NCBI GenBank assembly: GCA_946885765.1
Contig: CAMPHD010000003.1
Coordinates: 1-31,217 of the forward strand
Direction of reading: 5' to 3'
Source: an uncultured Thalassospira sp.
Lineage (GTDB): Bacteria; Pseudomonadota; Alphaproteobacteria; Rhodospirillales_A; Thalassospiraceae
Length of the DNA: 31,217 bases
In this document: positions 16,690-25,524 of the stretch, in pieces
Layout: every line of letters begins with the position of its first letter
How positions within the stretch are numbered: the first letter of the stretch is position 1
The notes under the pieces: model-generated
What the model saw: only the letters and a program-made list of their open reading frames with translations
Told to the model about the DNA's origin: nothing
Database searches by the model: none
Translations under genes and position numbers: made by a program

Positions 16690-17607
16690 ATGCGTCGCGT
16701 CCTGCCCTCCCTGACAGCCCTGCAATTTTTCGAAAGCTCTGCCCGGCATCTCAGCTTTACCCGTGCGGCCGAGGAACTGAATGTGACGCAAAGTGCCATC
16801 AGCCGCCAAATCAGAGCACTAGAGGAATATCTGGGCCGGGATCTTTTTCGTCGGGTGAAAAAGCGCCTGAAGCTAACTGCGGCGGGCGAAGCCTATGCCG
16901 CACAGGTCCGCGACCTTCTGGATCGCGCAGAAGCCGCAACCCTTCAGGTCATGGCCTATTCCGATGCGGGCGGGATGCTTAACGTTGGCACTTTGCCGAC
17001 CTTTGGCGCGCGCTGGCTGGTGCCGCGACTGGGGGATTTCAAAACCACATGGCCCGATATCCAGCTTAACCTGATCACCCAGACCCGCGAATTCAATTTC
17101 ACCCGCGAAGGCATCGATATCGCCATCCATTTTGGCGAGGACAACATGCCCGGCTGCGTGTTTCACCGCCTGATGGGTGAAACCCTGATTGCGGTTTGCG
17201 CGCCCAAAATCCTTAAGGAAAATGACGATCTGCCGATTGCGCGTGAACGGGTCCGCAATTGCACCCTGCTGCAACATTCCACCCGTCCGCGCGCATGGCA
17301 GGACTGGCTGGCGGCAACCGGCGTTGCGGTTGTGGATGAGCTTGCCGGCCCACGGTTCGAACATTTCCACATGGTGATCCAGGCCGCCGTCGCCGGATTG
17401 GGGCTGGCCCTTCTGCCGGAATTTCTGGTGCGCGAAGAACTTGATAACGGGCGGCTTGTCGCCCCCTTTGACGTATCGATCCCCAACCGGCATGCCTATT
17501 ACGTTGTTTATCCCGAGGAAAAGGAAAACAATTTTGCAGTTCGGGCGTTCCGCGACTGGATCATCGCGACCTGTCGGGCTGAAACAGCCCAATCAAACGC
17601 CGCATGA
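16690..17607 (+). CDS. LysR family transcriptional regulator (GcvA-like)
   Basis: A 305-residue LysR protein. The N-terminal winged HTH covers residues 1-65, with LSFTRAAEELNVTQSAISRQ as the HTH and IRALEEYLGRDLF as the start of the linker helix. The effector domain (about 90-295) has the GcvA-group wording GTLPTFGARWLVPRLGDF, GIDIAIHFGE and GLGLALLPEFLV. It is transcribed divergently from hglS, so control of the lysine-catabolism genes, probably as an inducer-responsive activator, is the natural inference. An amino acid or oxo-acid intermediate would be the ligand. GGGGA lies about 10 bases before the ATG. Confidence 0.9.
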   Translation: MRRVLPSLTALQFFESSARHLSFTRAAEELNVTQSAISRQIRALEEYLGRDLFRRVKKRLKLTAAGEAYAAQVRDLLDRAEAATLQVMAYSDAGGMLNVGTLPTFGARWLVPRLGDFKTTWPDIQLNLITQTREFNFTREGIDIAIHFGEDNMPGCVFHRLMGETLIAVCAPKILKENDDLPIARERVRNCTLLQHSTRPRAWQDWLAATGVAVVDELAGPRFEHFHMVIQAAVAGLGLALLPEFLVREELDNGRLVAPFDVSIPNRHAYYVVYPEEKENNFAVRAFRDWIIATCRAETAQSNAA

Positions 17608-17734
17608 CATCTCGTAACGGATATATCCCGACAACGAATTTCATTGCCGATTGAATTCACCAACCCTAAAGTTCCCACCCATATGTATAAGAACCGCCAT
17701 CCGCGTGGTCAGATCGGGGTAAGGGGAATTGGCT

Positions 17735-19441
17735 GTGTCACAACTGGAAAATCGTCTGGCGCTTTATAATGTTCTGCCCGGAACGTTTGGCGCCTTGCGC
17801 AAGGCATCCGGACTGATCCACGATCAATCGGCCAAGCGCGCCGAAGGCTTTTACAAAACCATCAGCCAAAGTGACGATCTGAAAGCCAGCCCGCTTTCGG
17901 AGGCGACCATCGCGTCTCTGACCAAATCATTGCAAAATCACTGGAAAAACCTGTTTGACGGCAAGATTGACGAGGCTTTCGTCATTGAATCCAGCCAGAT
18001 CGGTCAGGCCCACGAAGCCTACGGCATCACCCCCAAACTTTACATCGCAACCTATAATGCGATCACCGATGCCCTGATCGAGGCGATCATTACCCGCCAC
18101 CGATGGAATGCCGGTCAGGCGGCAAGCATTGTCACCTCGCTGACATCGGTCATGCTGCTCGATATCGAACTGACGCTTACGGCCTATTGCGATGCCAGTG
18201 CCGTCAAACGCCATAATGCATCGGAAAATGCCTTTGCCGATCAGCAGCTTGATCGCACGATGGATCTGTCCGTTGCCATCAATCAAAGTGCGGTATCCAA
18301 TGCCCGCATGATGAATGTGATCGAGGATGTCGACCGCAAGGCACAATCGATTTCGGCCGCCATTGATCAAATGGTTTCAGGCATCAGCCACATTGCCGAA
18401 AATGGCCGCGCTGCTGCCGATAACGCGACCGATGCCATCACCGCCACCCGCAATGGCCAGCAAACCGTCAAGGACGCCGTTGGCAGCATGGACGACATCG
18501 CACATGCGGTATCGGATGCATCAGGGCGGGTCGATGCCCTGGCCGAGGCATCAGAAAAAATCGGCGAGATCGTCGCCTCAATCGAAGCAATTGCCGCCGA
18601 AACCAACCTTCTGGCGCTCAACGCCACAATCGAGGCCGCCCGCGCAGGCGAAGCCGGCAAGGGATTTGCCGTCGTCGCGGGCGAGGTCAAGGCCCTTAGC
18701 CAGCAAACCGCACGCGCGACCGAGGAAATCCGCAGCCGCATCGTCAATCTGCAGGGTGAAACACAGGGCATCGTCGATGCCATGGCACGCGGCAATGATG
18801 CCGTTTCACGCGGCCAGAATGTGATGAACGACGTTGCCCGCGAAATGGGCGACATCGGCACCAAGATGGAAGACACGACACGTCGCATTGCCGATATTTC
18901 AACCATCCTTGATGAACAGAACAAGGCAACCGATGCCGTCCGCGATGGCATTACCGGCATCGCCGGGCAAACCGGTGGGCAGGTTGCGGCGATCCGATCC
19001 GCCATCGGCGTTATCGGTCAGGTCGAAGGCCTGATCGAAACACAGGTTTCCGAACTGGTTCAGTATGAAATCCCAAACCGGACCATACGAAGTGCCCGCG
19101 CCGAACATGCCGTCTTCTTCAAATCCGTTGCCGAATTGCTCGCCGGGCTTGGCAATAGTTCGGACATCCATATGGGCGATGCCAAAACCTGCCGGTTTGG
19201 CAAATGGTATGACAGCCCAGCATCAAAACCGTTCCGCCACCTGCCGTCTTTTGACGCGATCCGGGCACCGCATCTGGCACAACACGAAGCCGGTCACGCG
19301 GCAATCACTGCCTTCAAAAACCGCGATATTGTGGCCGCGGAAAAGGCCTTCGCCCGCATGGAAACCGCGACTCATGAAATCCTGCAGAAACTGGATCAAC
19401 TGGCAAGAGACGCCCGGGAAATCAATGATCTGGCTGTCTAA
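17735..19441 (+). CDS. Cytoplasmic globin-coupled chemoreceptor with C-terminal CZB zinc-binding domain
   Basis: A 568-residue methyl-accepting chemotaxis protein with no membrane segment. Residues 1-155 are a protoglobin sensor: [20 protein letters not shown] carries the proximal heme His93, in the same setting as HemAT. Residues 165-430 are the coiled-coil signalling domain, with the invariant hairpin tip at about 284-318 ([20 protein letters not shown], then [14 protein letters not shown]). Residues 455-555 are a CZB domain with the expected zinc ligands His458, Cys486 (KTCRFGKWY), His513 and His517 ([10 protein letters not shown]). GTG 17735 is preferred because AAGGGGA lies 7 bases upstream; a TTG at 17729 is too close to that site. 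Heme suggests oxygen or redox sensing and CZB suggests a second zinc- or oxidant-linked input. It converges on hmuV with a 7-base gap. Confidence 0.92.
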   Translation: MSQLENRLALYNVLPGTFGALRKASGLIHDQSAKRAEGFYKTISQSDDLKASPLSEATIASLTKSLQNHWKNLFDGKIDEAFVIESSQIGQAHEAYGITPKLYIATYNAITDALIEAIITRHRWNAGQAASIVTSLTSVMLLDIELTLTAYCDASAVKRHNASENAFADQQLDRTMDLSVAINQSAVSNARMMNVIEDVDRKAQSISAAIDQMVSGISHIAENGRAAADNATDAITATRNGQQTVKDAVGSMDDIAHAVSDASGRVDALAEASEKIGEIVASIEAIAAETNLLALNATIEAARAGEAGKGFAVVAGEVKALSQQTARATEEIRSRIVNLQGETQGIVDAMARGNDAVSRGQNVMNDVAREMGDIGTKMEDTTRRIADISTILDEQNKATDAVRDGITGIAGQTGGQVAAIRSAIGVIGQVEGLIETQVSELVQYEIPNRTIRSARAEHAVFFKSVAELLAGLGNSSDIHMGDAKTCRFGKWYDSPASKPFRHLPSFDAIRAPHLAQHEAGHAAITAFKNRDIVAAEKAFARMETATHEILQKLDQLARDAREINDLAV

Positions 19442-19448
19442 TGGCTGA

Positions 19449-20264
19449 CTAAGGCGCAGCCTGACTGATCAAAACGGCACGCCCCTCGGGATCGGTAATT
19501 GTTCGAATGGAACTTTCAAATACGTCGCTTAGCAGTGCCGATGTCATCACGTCGGCTGTTGCACCATAAGCAACCAGATTTCCTTTATGCAAAATAGCAA
19601 CCTTATCTGCATAGGCCATGACCTGATTGAAATCATGCAAGATCATCAAAACCCCGGTTCTGCGATCACGGGCTTCGCGGCGTGCAACCGAAAGCAGGGC
19701 GTGCTGATGCGCCACATCCAATCCCGATGTTGGTTCATCCAGCAACAGGTAACGATCCGTTTGCGGATTCTTTTTCTGAATTTCCCCATGATCCATACCC
19801 CATAGCTGAACCAGCGCACGCGCCAGATGAACACGTTGCTTTTCGCCCCCGGACAAAGCCGGATAAGCACGATCTGCAAGATGCGCGATATCAGCATTAC
19901 CAATCGCGTACTCCACCAGTTCGGCATCAAGCTTGCGTGTTGATTGTTTACGAAACGGGGCGCGACCCAGCCCAACCACATCACGTACGATAAAGGGAAA
20001 TGTGATCGACGTTGCCTGCGGCATTACCGCTCGTTGTTGTGCAAGCTGCAGAGCCGACAAATCGTTCAGCGGATATTCGTTTTGCGTGATCAGCCCGGAA
20101 GTCGGTATGATTTCGCCAGACAACAGCTTTAGAAGAGTGGATTTCCCGGCCCCGTTCGGCCCAAGAATGGCGGTAACCTCACCCGGTTCGACACAAATGC
20201 AGATATCGCGAACAAGTTTGTTACCACGCACCTCGTAGGTCACATCTTGCGCCCGAAGACTCAT
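19449..20264 (-). CDS. hmuV: Heme ABC transporter ATP-binding protein HmuV
   Basis: A 271-residue ABC ATPase that powers heme import through HmuU. Walker A is GPNGAGKST (35-43), the Q-loop is in MPQATSITFPF (81-91), the signature is LSGGEKQRV (137-145), Walker B is RYLLLDEPTS (171-180), and the switch His is in ILHDFNQVMAYAD. The insert around 153-170 (QLWGMDHGEIQKKNPQTD) is common in HmuV proteins. It overlaps the hmuU stop by 4 bases (ATGA), so it is translationally coupled. It is the last gene of the heme cluster. No clear terminator lies in the 7-base gap to the convergent chemoreceptor. Confidence 0.95.
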   Translation of the reverse strand: MSLRAQDVTYEVRGNKLVRDICICVEPGEVTAILGPNGAGKSTLLKLLSGEIIPTSGLITQNEYPLNDLSALQLAQQRAVMPQATSITFPFIVRDVVGLGRAPFRKQSTRKLDAELVEYAIGNADIAHLADRAYPALSGGEKQRVHLARALVQLWGMDHGEIQKKNPQTDRYLLLDEPTSGLDVAHQHALLSVARREARDRRTGVLMILHDFNQVMAYADKVAILHKGNLVAYGATADVMTSALLSDVFESSIRTITDPEGRAVLISQAAP

Positions 20265-21340
20265 ATCCGTCGCCTTTTCTTTTCGCGCAACAACAGACCA
20301 AGGAAAAATGGCCCACCGAGGATACCGGTAACAAGACCAATCGGAAGTTCCGCCGGCAATACGATGGTACGTGCAATCGCATCTGCCAAAGTAAGAATGA
20401 TGGCACCGCCTATTGCGGATGCCGGCAACACCACCCGATTATCCGGTCCAGTCACCAACCGCACCAGATGTGGTGCCACCAGCCCGACAAATCCGATAAT
20501 ACCTGAAACCGCAACCGCCGCCCCGACAACAAGTGCGGTTGCAACAGTCGCCCGGCGTTTCAGTTTTTCAACTTCGATACCAAGATGCAGTGCCTCTGCC
20601 TCGCCCAGCAGAAACAGGTTAAGTGGCGTCCCCAATGTAATGAGATACAGGATACCGCCAACCATAATGACAAGAGCCGGAATATCTGCCGGTCCGTTGC
20701 CCGAAAGTGCACCCATTTGCCAGAAAGTCAGACTGCGTAACTGTGCATCGTCGGCCATGTAGGTAAAGATTCCGACACCCGCAAAAGCAATCGCATTGAT
20801 CGCAACCCCGATCAACAGCATGAATGCTGCATCGGTATGCCCGTCCTGACGTGACAAAATGCGGATAAGGCTGGTTGCCAGTACGGCCCCGGTGAATGCA
20901 GCAACAGGTACGCCATAGGGACCGGCTTGCGAATAGAATGGTCCCAGAATCACGCCACCAAGAACAATCATTGCGATCGCACCGAAAGCAGCACTGGCAG
21001 AAACACCGATAAACCCGGGATCCGCAATCGGATTGCGAAACAGGCTTTGCATAACCGCCCCGGAAAGCCCCAGCCCCGCACCAATGACAATTCCGCGCAA
21101 TATGCGTGGCAAGCGCAAACTATCGAGCACCCGGGCACTGAAATCATCAACCCCGGACCCGATCAGACCAATACGGTGCGCAAGATGCACAAGCACCTTT
21201 CCGACACCAATATCCGCACCGCCGACACCAAGCGAAATCACAACGGCCAGCACCAGAATCAGAAACATGATCAACAGGATACCGGCATTGTGGCTGACCA
21301 CGAGAAAAGACGTCAGATCACGCTGGGATACCGGTTTCAT
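20261..21340 (-). CDS. hmuU: Heme ABC transporter permease HmuU (FecCD family)
   Basis: A 359-residue inner-membrane permease with about ten hydrophobic spans. FecCD features are DSLRLPRILRGIVIGAGLGLSG (the conserved RLPR segment and G-rich helix), ALSGNGPADI, LLGEAEALHLGI (contact with the ATPase, including the Gly in the coupling helix) and GIIGFVGLVAPHLVRL. It starts 4 bases inside the hmuT end (ATGA overlap) and is itself overlapped by hmuV, so hmuT-U-V are a tight translational unit. Siderophore permeases share this fold; the neighbours make heme the likely cargo. Confidence 0.94.
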   Translation of the reverse strand: MKPVSQRDLTSFLVVSHNAGILLIMFLILVLAVVISLGVGGADIGVGKVLVHLAHRIGLIGSGVDDFSARVLDSLRLPRILRGIVIGAGLGLSGAVMQSLFRNPIADPGFIGVSASAAFGAIAMIVLGGVILGPFYSQAGPYGVPVAAFTGAVLATSLIRILSRQDGHTDAAFMLLIGVAINAIAFAGVGIFTYMADDAQLRSLTFWQMGALSGNGPADIPALVIMVGGILYLITLGTPLNLFLLGEAEALHLGIEVEKLKRRATVATALVVGAAVAVSGIIGFVGLVAPHLVRLVTGPDNRVVLPASAIGGAIILTLADAIARTIVLPAELPIGLVTGILGGPFFLGLLLREKKRRRI

Positions 21341-22194
21341 TGTTCAGTTTCAGCAGAATGAAGCTTTGCCGCCAATTCCCGTATTTCGCTGGCGGAACGC
21401 GGCCCGAATCCAAGAATGGTCGATGATGAGACGGTAATGACATGATCTGCCTGAACCGCCTTGTGAAGCCCCAGCGAAGGATGTTTTTTCATGCCGTCGA
21501 CCCCACCGAAATGTTCGAGTGTGGATTGCGGTACCAGAACATAATCCGACGTATCGCCTGCAATCACCTCCGACGAAACGGGCTTGAAACCTTCATAACC
21601 TGCCATCGGATTCTCTCCGCCGACAAGATTGATGATCTCGTCAGCGGTGGTGTTGCTGCCAGCCGAAATCGGCTGTCCGTGCCCGACTGCCATCAAAAAC
21701 ACAATCGTCGCGTGATCCGCCCCGGCAAGATGCCGGATCGACGCGATGTCGTTCTCGACTGCGGCAACCAGCTCCTCACCTTCAACCTGACGACCCAACG
21801 CCTTTGCTGCTATTGATATGGCTTCGGGCAGGTTCTCAAGCTGATCCAGCGACGGCAGGGTGATGACCTGAATGCCAAGCCCGCGCAAACTGTCCAGGAC
21901 AGGTGCTGGCCCCGACTTTTCAACCGCAATAATCAGATCGGGCTTGAGGCTAATAATGCCCTCGGATGCCAAAGCACGCATATAACCAACCTTGGGCAAG
22001 CCGGAGACGACTTCAGGCCACGTGCTTGTGGTGTCGGTCGCGACCACACTCTCACCTGCACCCAATGCATAGACGATTTCCGTTGCCGGAGCCCCGACCG
22101 TAACAACACGCATCGGACGATCAGCAGCAAATGCCGGAAGACACAATCCGATAAAGCCAAGCAACGCAGCAAGCAGGGCAATATACAACCGCAT
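21337..22194 (-). CDS. hmuT: Periplasmic heme-binding protein HmuT
   Basis: A 285-residue substrate-binding protein that carries heme from the outer-membrane receptor to HmuUV. It has a signal peptide (MRLYIALLAALLGFIGLCLP then AFA, cut before ADRP). Then come VVTVGAPATEIVYALGAG, and VGYMRALASEGIISLKPDLI, whose Tyr71 matches the heme-ligand Tyr of the ShuT/PhuT group. I chose ATG 22194, with GGGGGAG about 8 bases upstream; an in-frame ATG at 22227 would place charged residues before the signal peptide. It starts 4 bases after the hmuS stop. Confidence 0.93.
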   Translation of the reverse strand: MRLYIALLAALLGFIGLCLPAFAADRPMRVVTVGAPATEIVYALGAGESVVATDTTSTWPEVVSGLPKVGYMRALASEGIISLKPDLIIAVEKSGPAPVLDSLRGLGIQVITLPSLDQLENLPEAISIAAKALGRQVEGEELVAAVENDIASIRHLAGADHATIVFLMAVGHGQPISAGSNTTADEIINLVGGENPMAGYEGFKPVSSEVIAGDTSDYVLVPQSTLEHFGGVDGMKKHPSLGLHKAVQADHVITVSSSTILGFGPRSASEIRELAAKLHSAETEQ

Positions 22195-22198
22195 TTTG

Positions 22199-23272
22199 CT
22201 ACTCCCCCGCGGCTGCCAGTGTCGCATCTAAACGCGGCAGGCTCTCTGCCAATTTCTGCCACTCCGGGTTTTCCGGATGTTTTGGTGCACGTTCGCCGCA
22301 CAGAATGGCAAAATTGTTCAGTTCGGCATCGTATAGCTCAACCGCCGTCACCATACCTTCACGGATCGGCTTGCGTACAATCCAGGCCTCCGCGATCAAA
22401 TCATTACGCAGATGCAGGGTGAAGCGCGGGTCCATGACATTGATCCAGGCACCCATTTCGCGAATATTTTTCACGGGACCGGTATGGATCTGGATTGCCC
22501 CTCCATTACCAACAAACACCATAATTGGAAGACCGCTTTGCGCGGCTGCTTCAAGCAGGACCTTAAGCGATTCCGGCTTGAGCTTCTCGGCGAATTCATC
22601 ACCAACAAGGCGCAATCCCTGATGGCGACCAACCCCGAAATCCTTAAGCAAACCGTGGAATTGATGCACGTCGGTCATATGACGCCAGTGGGCGCGCATA
22701 TTTTCAATATCAACCTGCTCGTCAGCCAACTGAACCGACTTTGGCAATGGTGGCAGAATCTCGATCCCCGGTGTCTGGTCTTGCGCACGAAACTCGGTAA
22801 CCAATGCATCATAACCGGCTTCGTTCGAATTTCCGGTCAGGAATACCTTGTGGATGGCGGTTCCATCATGATCGAAGAACTGGATACTGCGACGACGCCC
22901 TGCGGTCGGATTGTGGGTTTCAATGGCAAAACCATGTCCCCAACGCCCCAAAAACAAACGCAGATCAATATCTCCGTTCAGGACCAGCCCCATTTCTCCA
23001 TTGATACTGACCTTTCCAAAGATGCCGATTTTCTCGTGCACGACATTTTTGTTGCGGGTCAGAATCTTGACCTCGCCAAGTTCTTCAAGGCGCTTGATCA
23101 GGTCGCCCCAATCGGCATCAATCCGGACGACATTCTGTCCAATTCCGGCGGCCACAAGTTCACCTTCGGTCAGACCCAGTTCGGCTGCGATATCAACCGC
23201 ATATCCCTTTGCCTCACCCGCGGAAAACGCAGACCAGGCTTCGAATGGTGTTTTGAAGTTATTTTCAGTCAT
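22199..23272 (-). CDS. hmuS: Heme-degrading/heme-trafficking protein HmuS (ChuS/HemS family)
   Basis: A 357-residue cytoplasmic protein made of two HemS repeats (about residues 30-170 and 200-340). It binds incoming heme and, in related bacteria, degrades it or hands it on. Repeat 1 contains ILTRNKNVVHEKIGIFG and LFLGRWGHGFAIE. Repeat 2 contains WRHMTDVHQFHGLLKDFG, whose His203 corresponds to the conserved heme-ligand His region, and VMDPRFTLHLRND. AGGAG lies about 12 bases upstream of the ATG, directly after a strong hairpin (23296-23328). Placed between hmuR and hmuT as in many heme operons. Confidence 0.92.
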   Translation of the reverse strand: MTENNFKTPFEAWSAFSAGEAKGYAVDIAAELGLTEGELVAAGIGQNVVRIDADWGDLIKRLEELGEVKILTRNKNVVHEKIGIFGKVSINGEMGLVLNGDIDLRLFLGRWGHGFAIETHNPTAGRRRSIQFFDHDGTAIHKVFLTGNSNEAGYDALVTEFRAQDQTPGIEILPPLPKSVQLADEQVDIENMRAHWRHMTDVHQFHGLLKDFGVGRHQGLRLVGDEFAEKLKPESLKVLLEAAAQSGLPIMVFVGNGGAIQIHTGPVKNIREMGAWINVMDPRFTLHLRNDLIAEAWIVRKPIREGMVTAVELYDAELNNFAILCGERAPKHPENPEWQKLAESLPRLDATLAAAGE

Positions 23273-23295
23273 GGCGTTTAATTATCTCCTCATAA

Positions 23296-23328
23296 GATCA
23301 GACGATGCAGCTTCTGCATCGTCTGATC
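23296..23328 (-). promoter_or_regulatory. Perfect 15-bp hairpin between hmuR and hmuS
   Basis: GATCAGACGATGCAG (23296-23310) and its exact complement (23314-23328) enclose a 3-base loop, between the hmuR stop and the hmuS ribosome site. On the minus strand it is followed by TTATGAGGAG rather than a T-run, so partial termination, an mRNA stability element or translational control fit better than a strict terminator. Confidence 0.7.
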
Positions 23329-23336
23329 CCGGATCA

Positions 23337-25406
23337 TCAGAATTTCATGCTTGCGGAAATTTTTACGTTACGGCCCGGCTCATAGAGGGTCGCGGCACTG
23401 GTGCGATATTCCTGATCAAGAATGTTATCCACACCGAAATTAACCGTAAGGCCATTCACGACCTCATCTGCATTCCAGTTGGCAAACAGATCAAACGTCG
23501 CATAGCCATCGCGTTCGTCTTCATCGTCGGGCACACGGTCTTGTGCATCGACCATATTCGCACGACCACCAACGACGACACCCTCGTCAACAAACCGATA
23601 GCCACCCGATACGGAAACCTTGTCACCGGAAATGTTGGAAAGATATTCACCCGTCTGCGAGTTTTCCCCGCGGATACGGGACACCGCAATACCGGCAAAC
23701 ACAAGACCGGTGTCATAGCTTAGTTCTGCTTCAAAACCCTTGATCTTGGCTTCGGGCAGATTGGAACTGGTCGTCGTTCCTGCCATGATATCGGTTGATT
23801 GTTCGATGTAATCTTCGACCTTGTTACGGAAATACGCGACCTTTGCCCGTAAGGCATCACCACCGACAATCAGGTCATCGGTCTTGAAGTTGGACCCGAA
23901 TTCCCAGGTTTTTGCTGTTTCCGCCTCAAGATCGGGGTTTGGCACAAAGAAGTTGTCTGGCGGGAAAGGCCCGGGTATCGCGAAATGAAGCCCGTCATTA
24001 TAAAGCTGGGTCAGTGACGGGGCGTTAAACGCCTCGGCATAGCTGACATAGGGTTGCATCCAGCTGGTAACGCGATAGCTCGCCGAAAAGCGCGGTGATA
24101 CCGCATGATCGCTGCGGTCTTCCTGATCGTCTGCGGACAGATCAAAGGAATCAAACCGGACACCGGCACCAAGTTCAAGGCGTTCCGTCACCGCATAGGT
24201 ATTGTCGATGTAAACACCGGAAATCAGCATTTCTGCATCCGGGAACAGACCCGATATGGCTTCCCCGTCCCGGCGACCTTCCTGACTATCGCGGAAAACT
24301 TCACCGCCCAATGTCGTGAACAATTCGCCTCCGGCGAGATCAAAACGTACCGTGTTGCTGCCCTCCAGACCAATGGTCTGCAAGTCACGCCGGTCATCGC
24401 GCCCGTCACTGAGGCGAACTTCCTTGATCTCGTTATCCATGCCGTACAGCCGAATTTCGGCATCTACCCAGTCATTGGCATTGTCATCATATTCATAGCC
24501 AATGACAGCCGTGGTCTGGGTGCTTTCGCGGTCTGTCAGGTTATCCACACTGGTGCCATCCGGTGCTGCTGGCAATTCATGATCGTCGCTGTAACGCTGC
24601 AAGGACAGGGTCAGACGGCTGACGTCGTTGATGTCAACGCCGCCCTTGAACAGGCCATTGATGTAATCATCATCGGTAAAGGGCTGTTCTTCGCCATTAC
24701 CAGCCTTGAAATCATCGGTATTCTTGCGCGTGATGCTGACAAGCATATCGGTGTTGCCGGTCGGACGGCCATAAGCCATGCCGTTCCAGGTCATCCCGTC
24801 ATCGACCGATGTGTAACCGGCCTTGACCCGTGCACCGATTTTTTCGCCCGGTTCGAGCATGTCATTGGCATCAACCGTGGTCAGGGCCAGCACCCCGCCA
24901 AGTGCTCCAGTACCCTGCATTGTCGATGCCGGACCGCGATAGACCTCGACCTGTTTAAGGACTTCGGGATCAATGAACAAGCCGCCCTTGTGCCCGACAT
25001 TCAGGTTCGCGCGTGCACCATCAACACGAATGACAACCCGGTCGTCGGTCAGACCACGAATGATCGGCATCTGCACCGTACTCCGCGGCCCGCCCGATAC
25101 ATCAACACCGGGCATCCCGCGCAGGATATCCCCAAGATTATCCGGCTGGCGGCGTTGCAGTTCGTCCTGATTGACAATTGAAATGGATGCTGGCGCATCA
25201 ATCGCCAACGTATCGTTCTTGCGCGCCGTTACCGAAATTGCGTCGAGAACAATATTTTTTTCCGGGGCCGATTGCGTTTCAACCGTCGTCGCCGGATCGT
25301 CATTAGAAGGTGTTTGGCCAGTCGTTTCCTGTGCATTGACTGAAACCGATAAAGCAAGCATGGATACTGTCGCCATAAGCAGGCGCGCAGAAACCGTTCG
25401 AACCAT
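23337..25406 (-). CDS. hmuR: TonB-dependent outer-membrane heme/hemoglobin receptor HmuR
   Basis: A 689-residue outer-membrane barrel that imports heme using TonB energy. It has a signal peptide (MVRTVSARLLMATVSMLALS, cut near VNA-QE), a TonB-box-like VLDAISVTA, a plug domain (about 65-180; GDILRGMPGVDVSGG, IIRGLTDDRVVIRVDGAR, QVEVYRGPASTMQGTGALGG) and a 22-strand barrel ending in VKISASMKF. In the barrel, FNAP and VPNPDLEAE match the FRAP and NPNL boxes of heme receptors, with a His (DGLHFAIPG) between them. AGGGGAAA lies 5 bases before the ATG. It is second in the cluster, 118 bases after hmuP. TonB/ExbBD are not in this window. Confidence 0.94.
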   Translation of the reverse strand: MVRTVSARLLMATVSMLALSVSVNAQETTGQTPSNDDPATTVETQSAPEKNIVLDAISVTARKNDTLAIDAPASISIVNQDELQRRQPDNLGDILRGMPGVDVSGGPRSTVQMPIIRGLTDDRVVIRVDGARANLNVGHKGGLFIDPEVLKQVEVYRGPASTMQGTGALGGVLALTTVDANDMLEPGEKIGARVKAGYTSVDDGMTWNGMAYGRPTGNTDMLVSITRKNTDDFKAGNGEEQPFTDDDYINGLFKGGVDINDVSRLTLSLQRYSDDHELPAAPDGTSVDNLTDRESTQTTAVIGYEYDDNANDWVDAEIRLYGMDNEIKEVRLSDGRDDRRDLQTIGLEGSNTVRFDLAGGELFTTLGGEVFRDSQEGRRDGEAISGLFPDAEMLISGVYIDNTYAVTERLELGAGVRFDSFDLSADDQEDRSDHAVSPRFSASYRVTSWMQPYVSYAEAFNAPSLTQLYNDGLHFAIPGPFPPDNFFVPNPDLEAETAKTWEFGSNFKTDDLIVGGDALRAKVAYFRNKVEDYIEQSTDIMAGTTTSSNLPEAKIKGFEAELSYDTGLVFAGIAVSRIRGENSQTGEYLSNISGDKVSVSGGYRFVDEGVVVGGRANMVDAQDRVPDDEDERDGYATFDLFANWNADEVVNGLTVNFGVDNILDQEYRTSAATLYEPGRNVKISASMKF

Positions 25407-25437
25407 GATATTTCCCCTGTAAGGCAGCTTGGAACCA

Positions 25438-25461
25438 TTTTTTTTGGCTGGCTGGCTGGCT
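25438..25461. repeat. (GGCT)4 tetranucleotide repeat next to a T8 tract in the hmuR leader
   Basis: Eight T (25438-25445) are followed directly by four GGCT units (25446-25461), with further CTGGC-rich sequence to 25490. This lies in the 118-base hmuP-hmuR gap, 32 bases before the hmuR start. Both tracts are the kind that change length by slipped-strand replication. Confidence 0.75.
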
Positions 25462-25524
25462 TGTGCAGGGCACTGGCGCGCTGGCTGGCAAATTTGGCGT
25501 GGATTGTCGCGTCTTTGAACGCGA

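Noticed and set aside
17619..17628. GGATATATCC perfect palindrome after lysR
   Set aside because: Only 10 bp with no loop and no T-run; too short to call a terminator or operator with confidence.
17666..17690. Sigma-28-like promoter (TAAAGTT...ATAA) ahead of the chemoreceptor
   Set aside because: The -35-like TAAAGTTC is good, but the spacer to ATAA is about 3 bases too short and the GCCG part of the -10 is missing.
19443..19461. GGCTG/CAGCC stem between the chemoreceptor and hmuV as a shared terminator
   Set aside because: Only 5 bp with a 9-base loop and no T-run on either strand.
22412..23281. 289-codon open frame antisense to hmuS
   Set aside because: Shadow of the two-repeat HmuS coding sequence; no supporting motif.
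24105..25181. 358-codon open frame antisense to hmuR
   Set aside because: hmuR has clear plug, barrel and signal peptide features in the other strand; the antisense frame has no ribosome site or recognisable domain.
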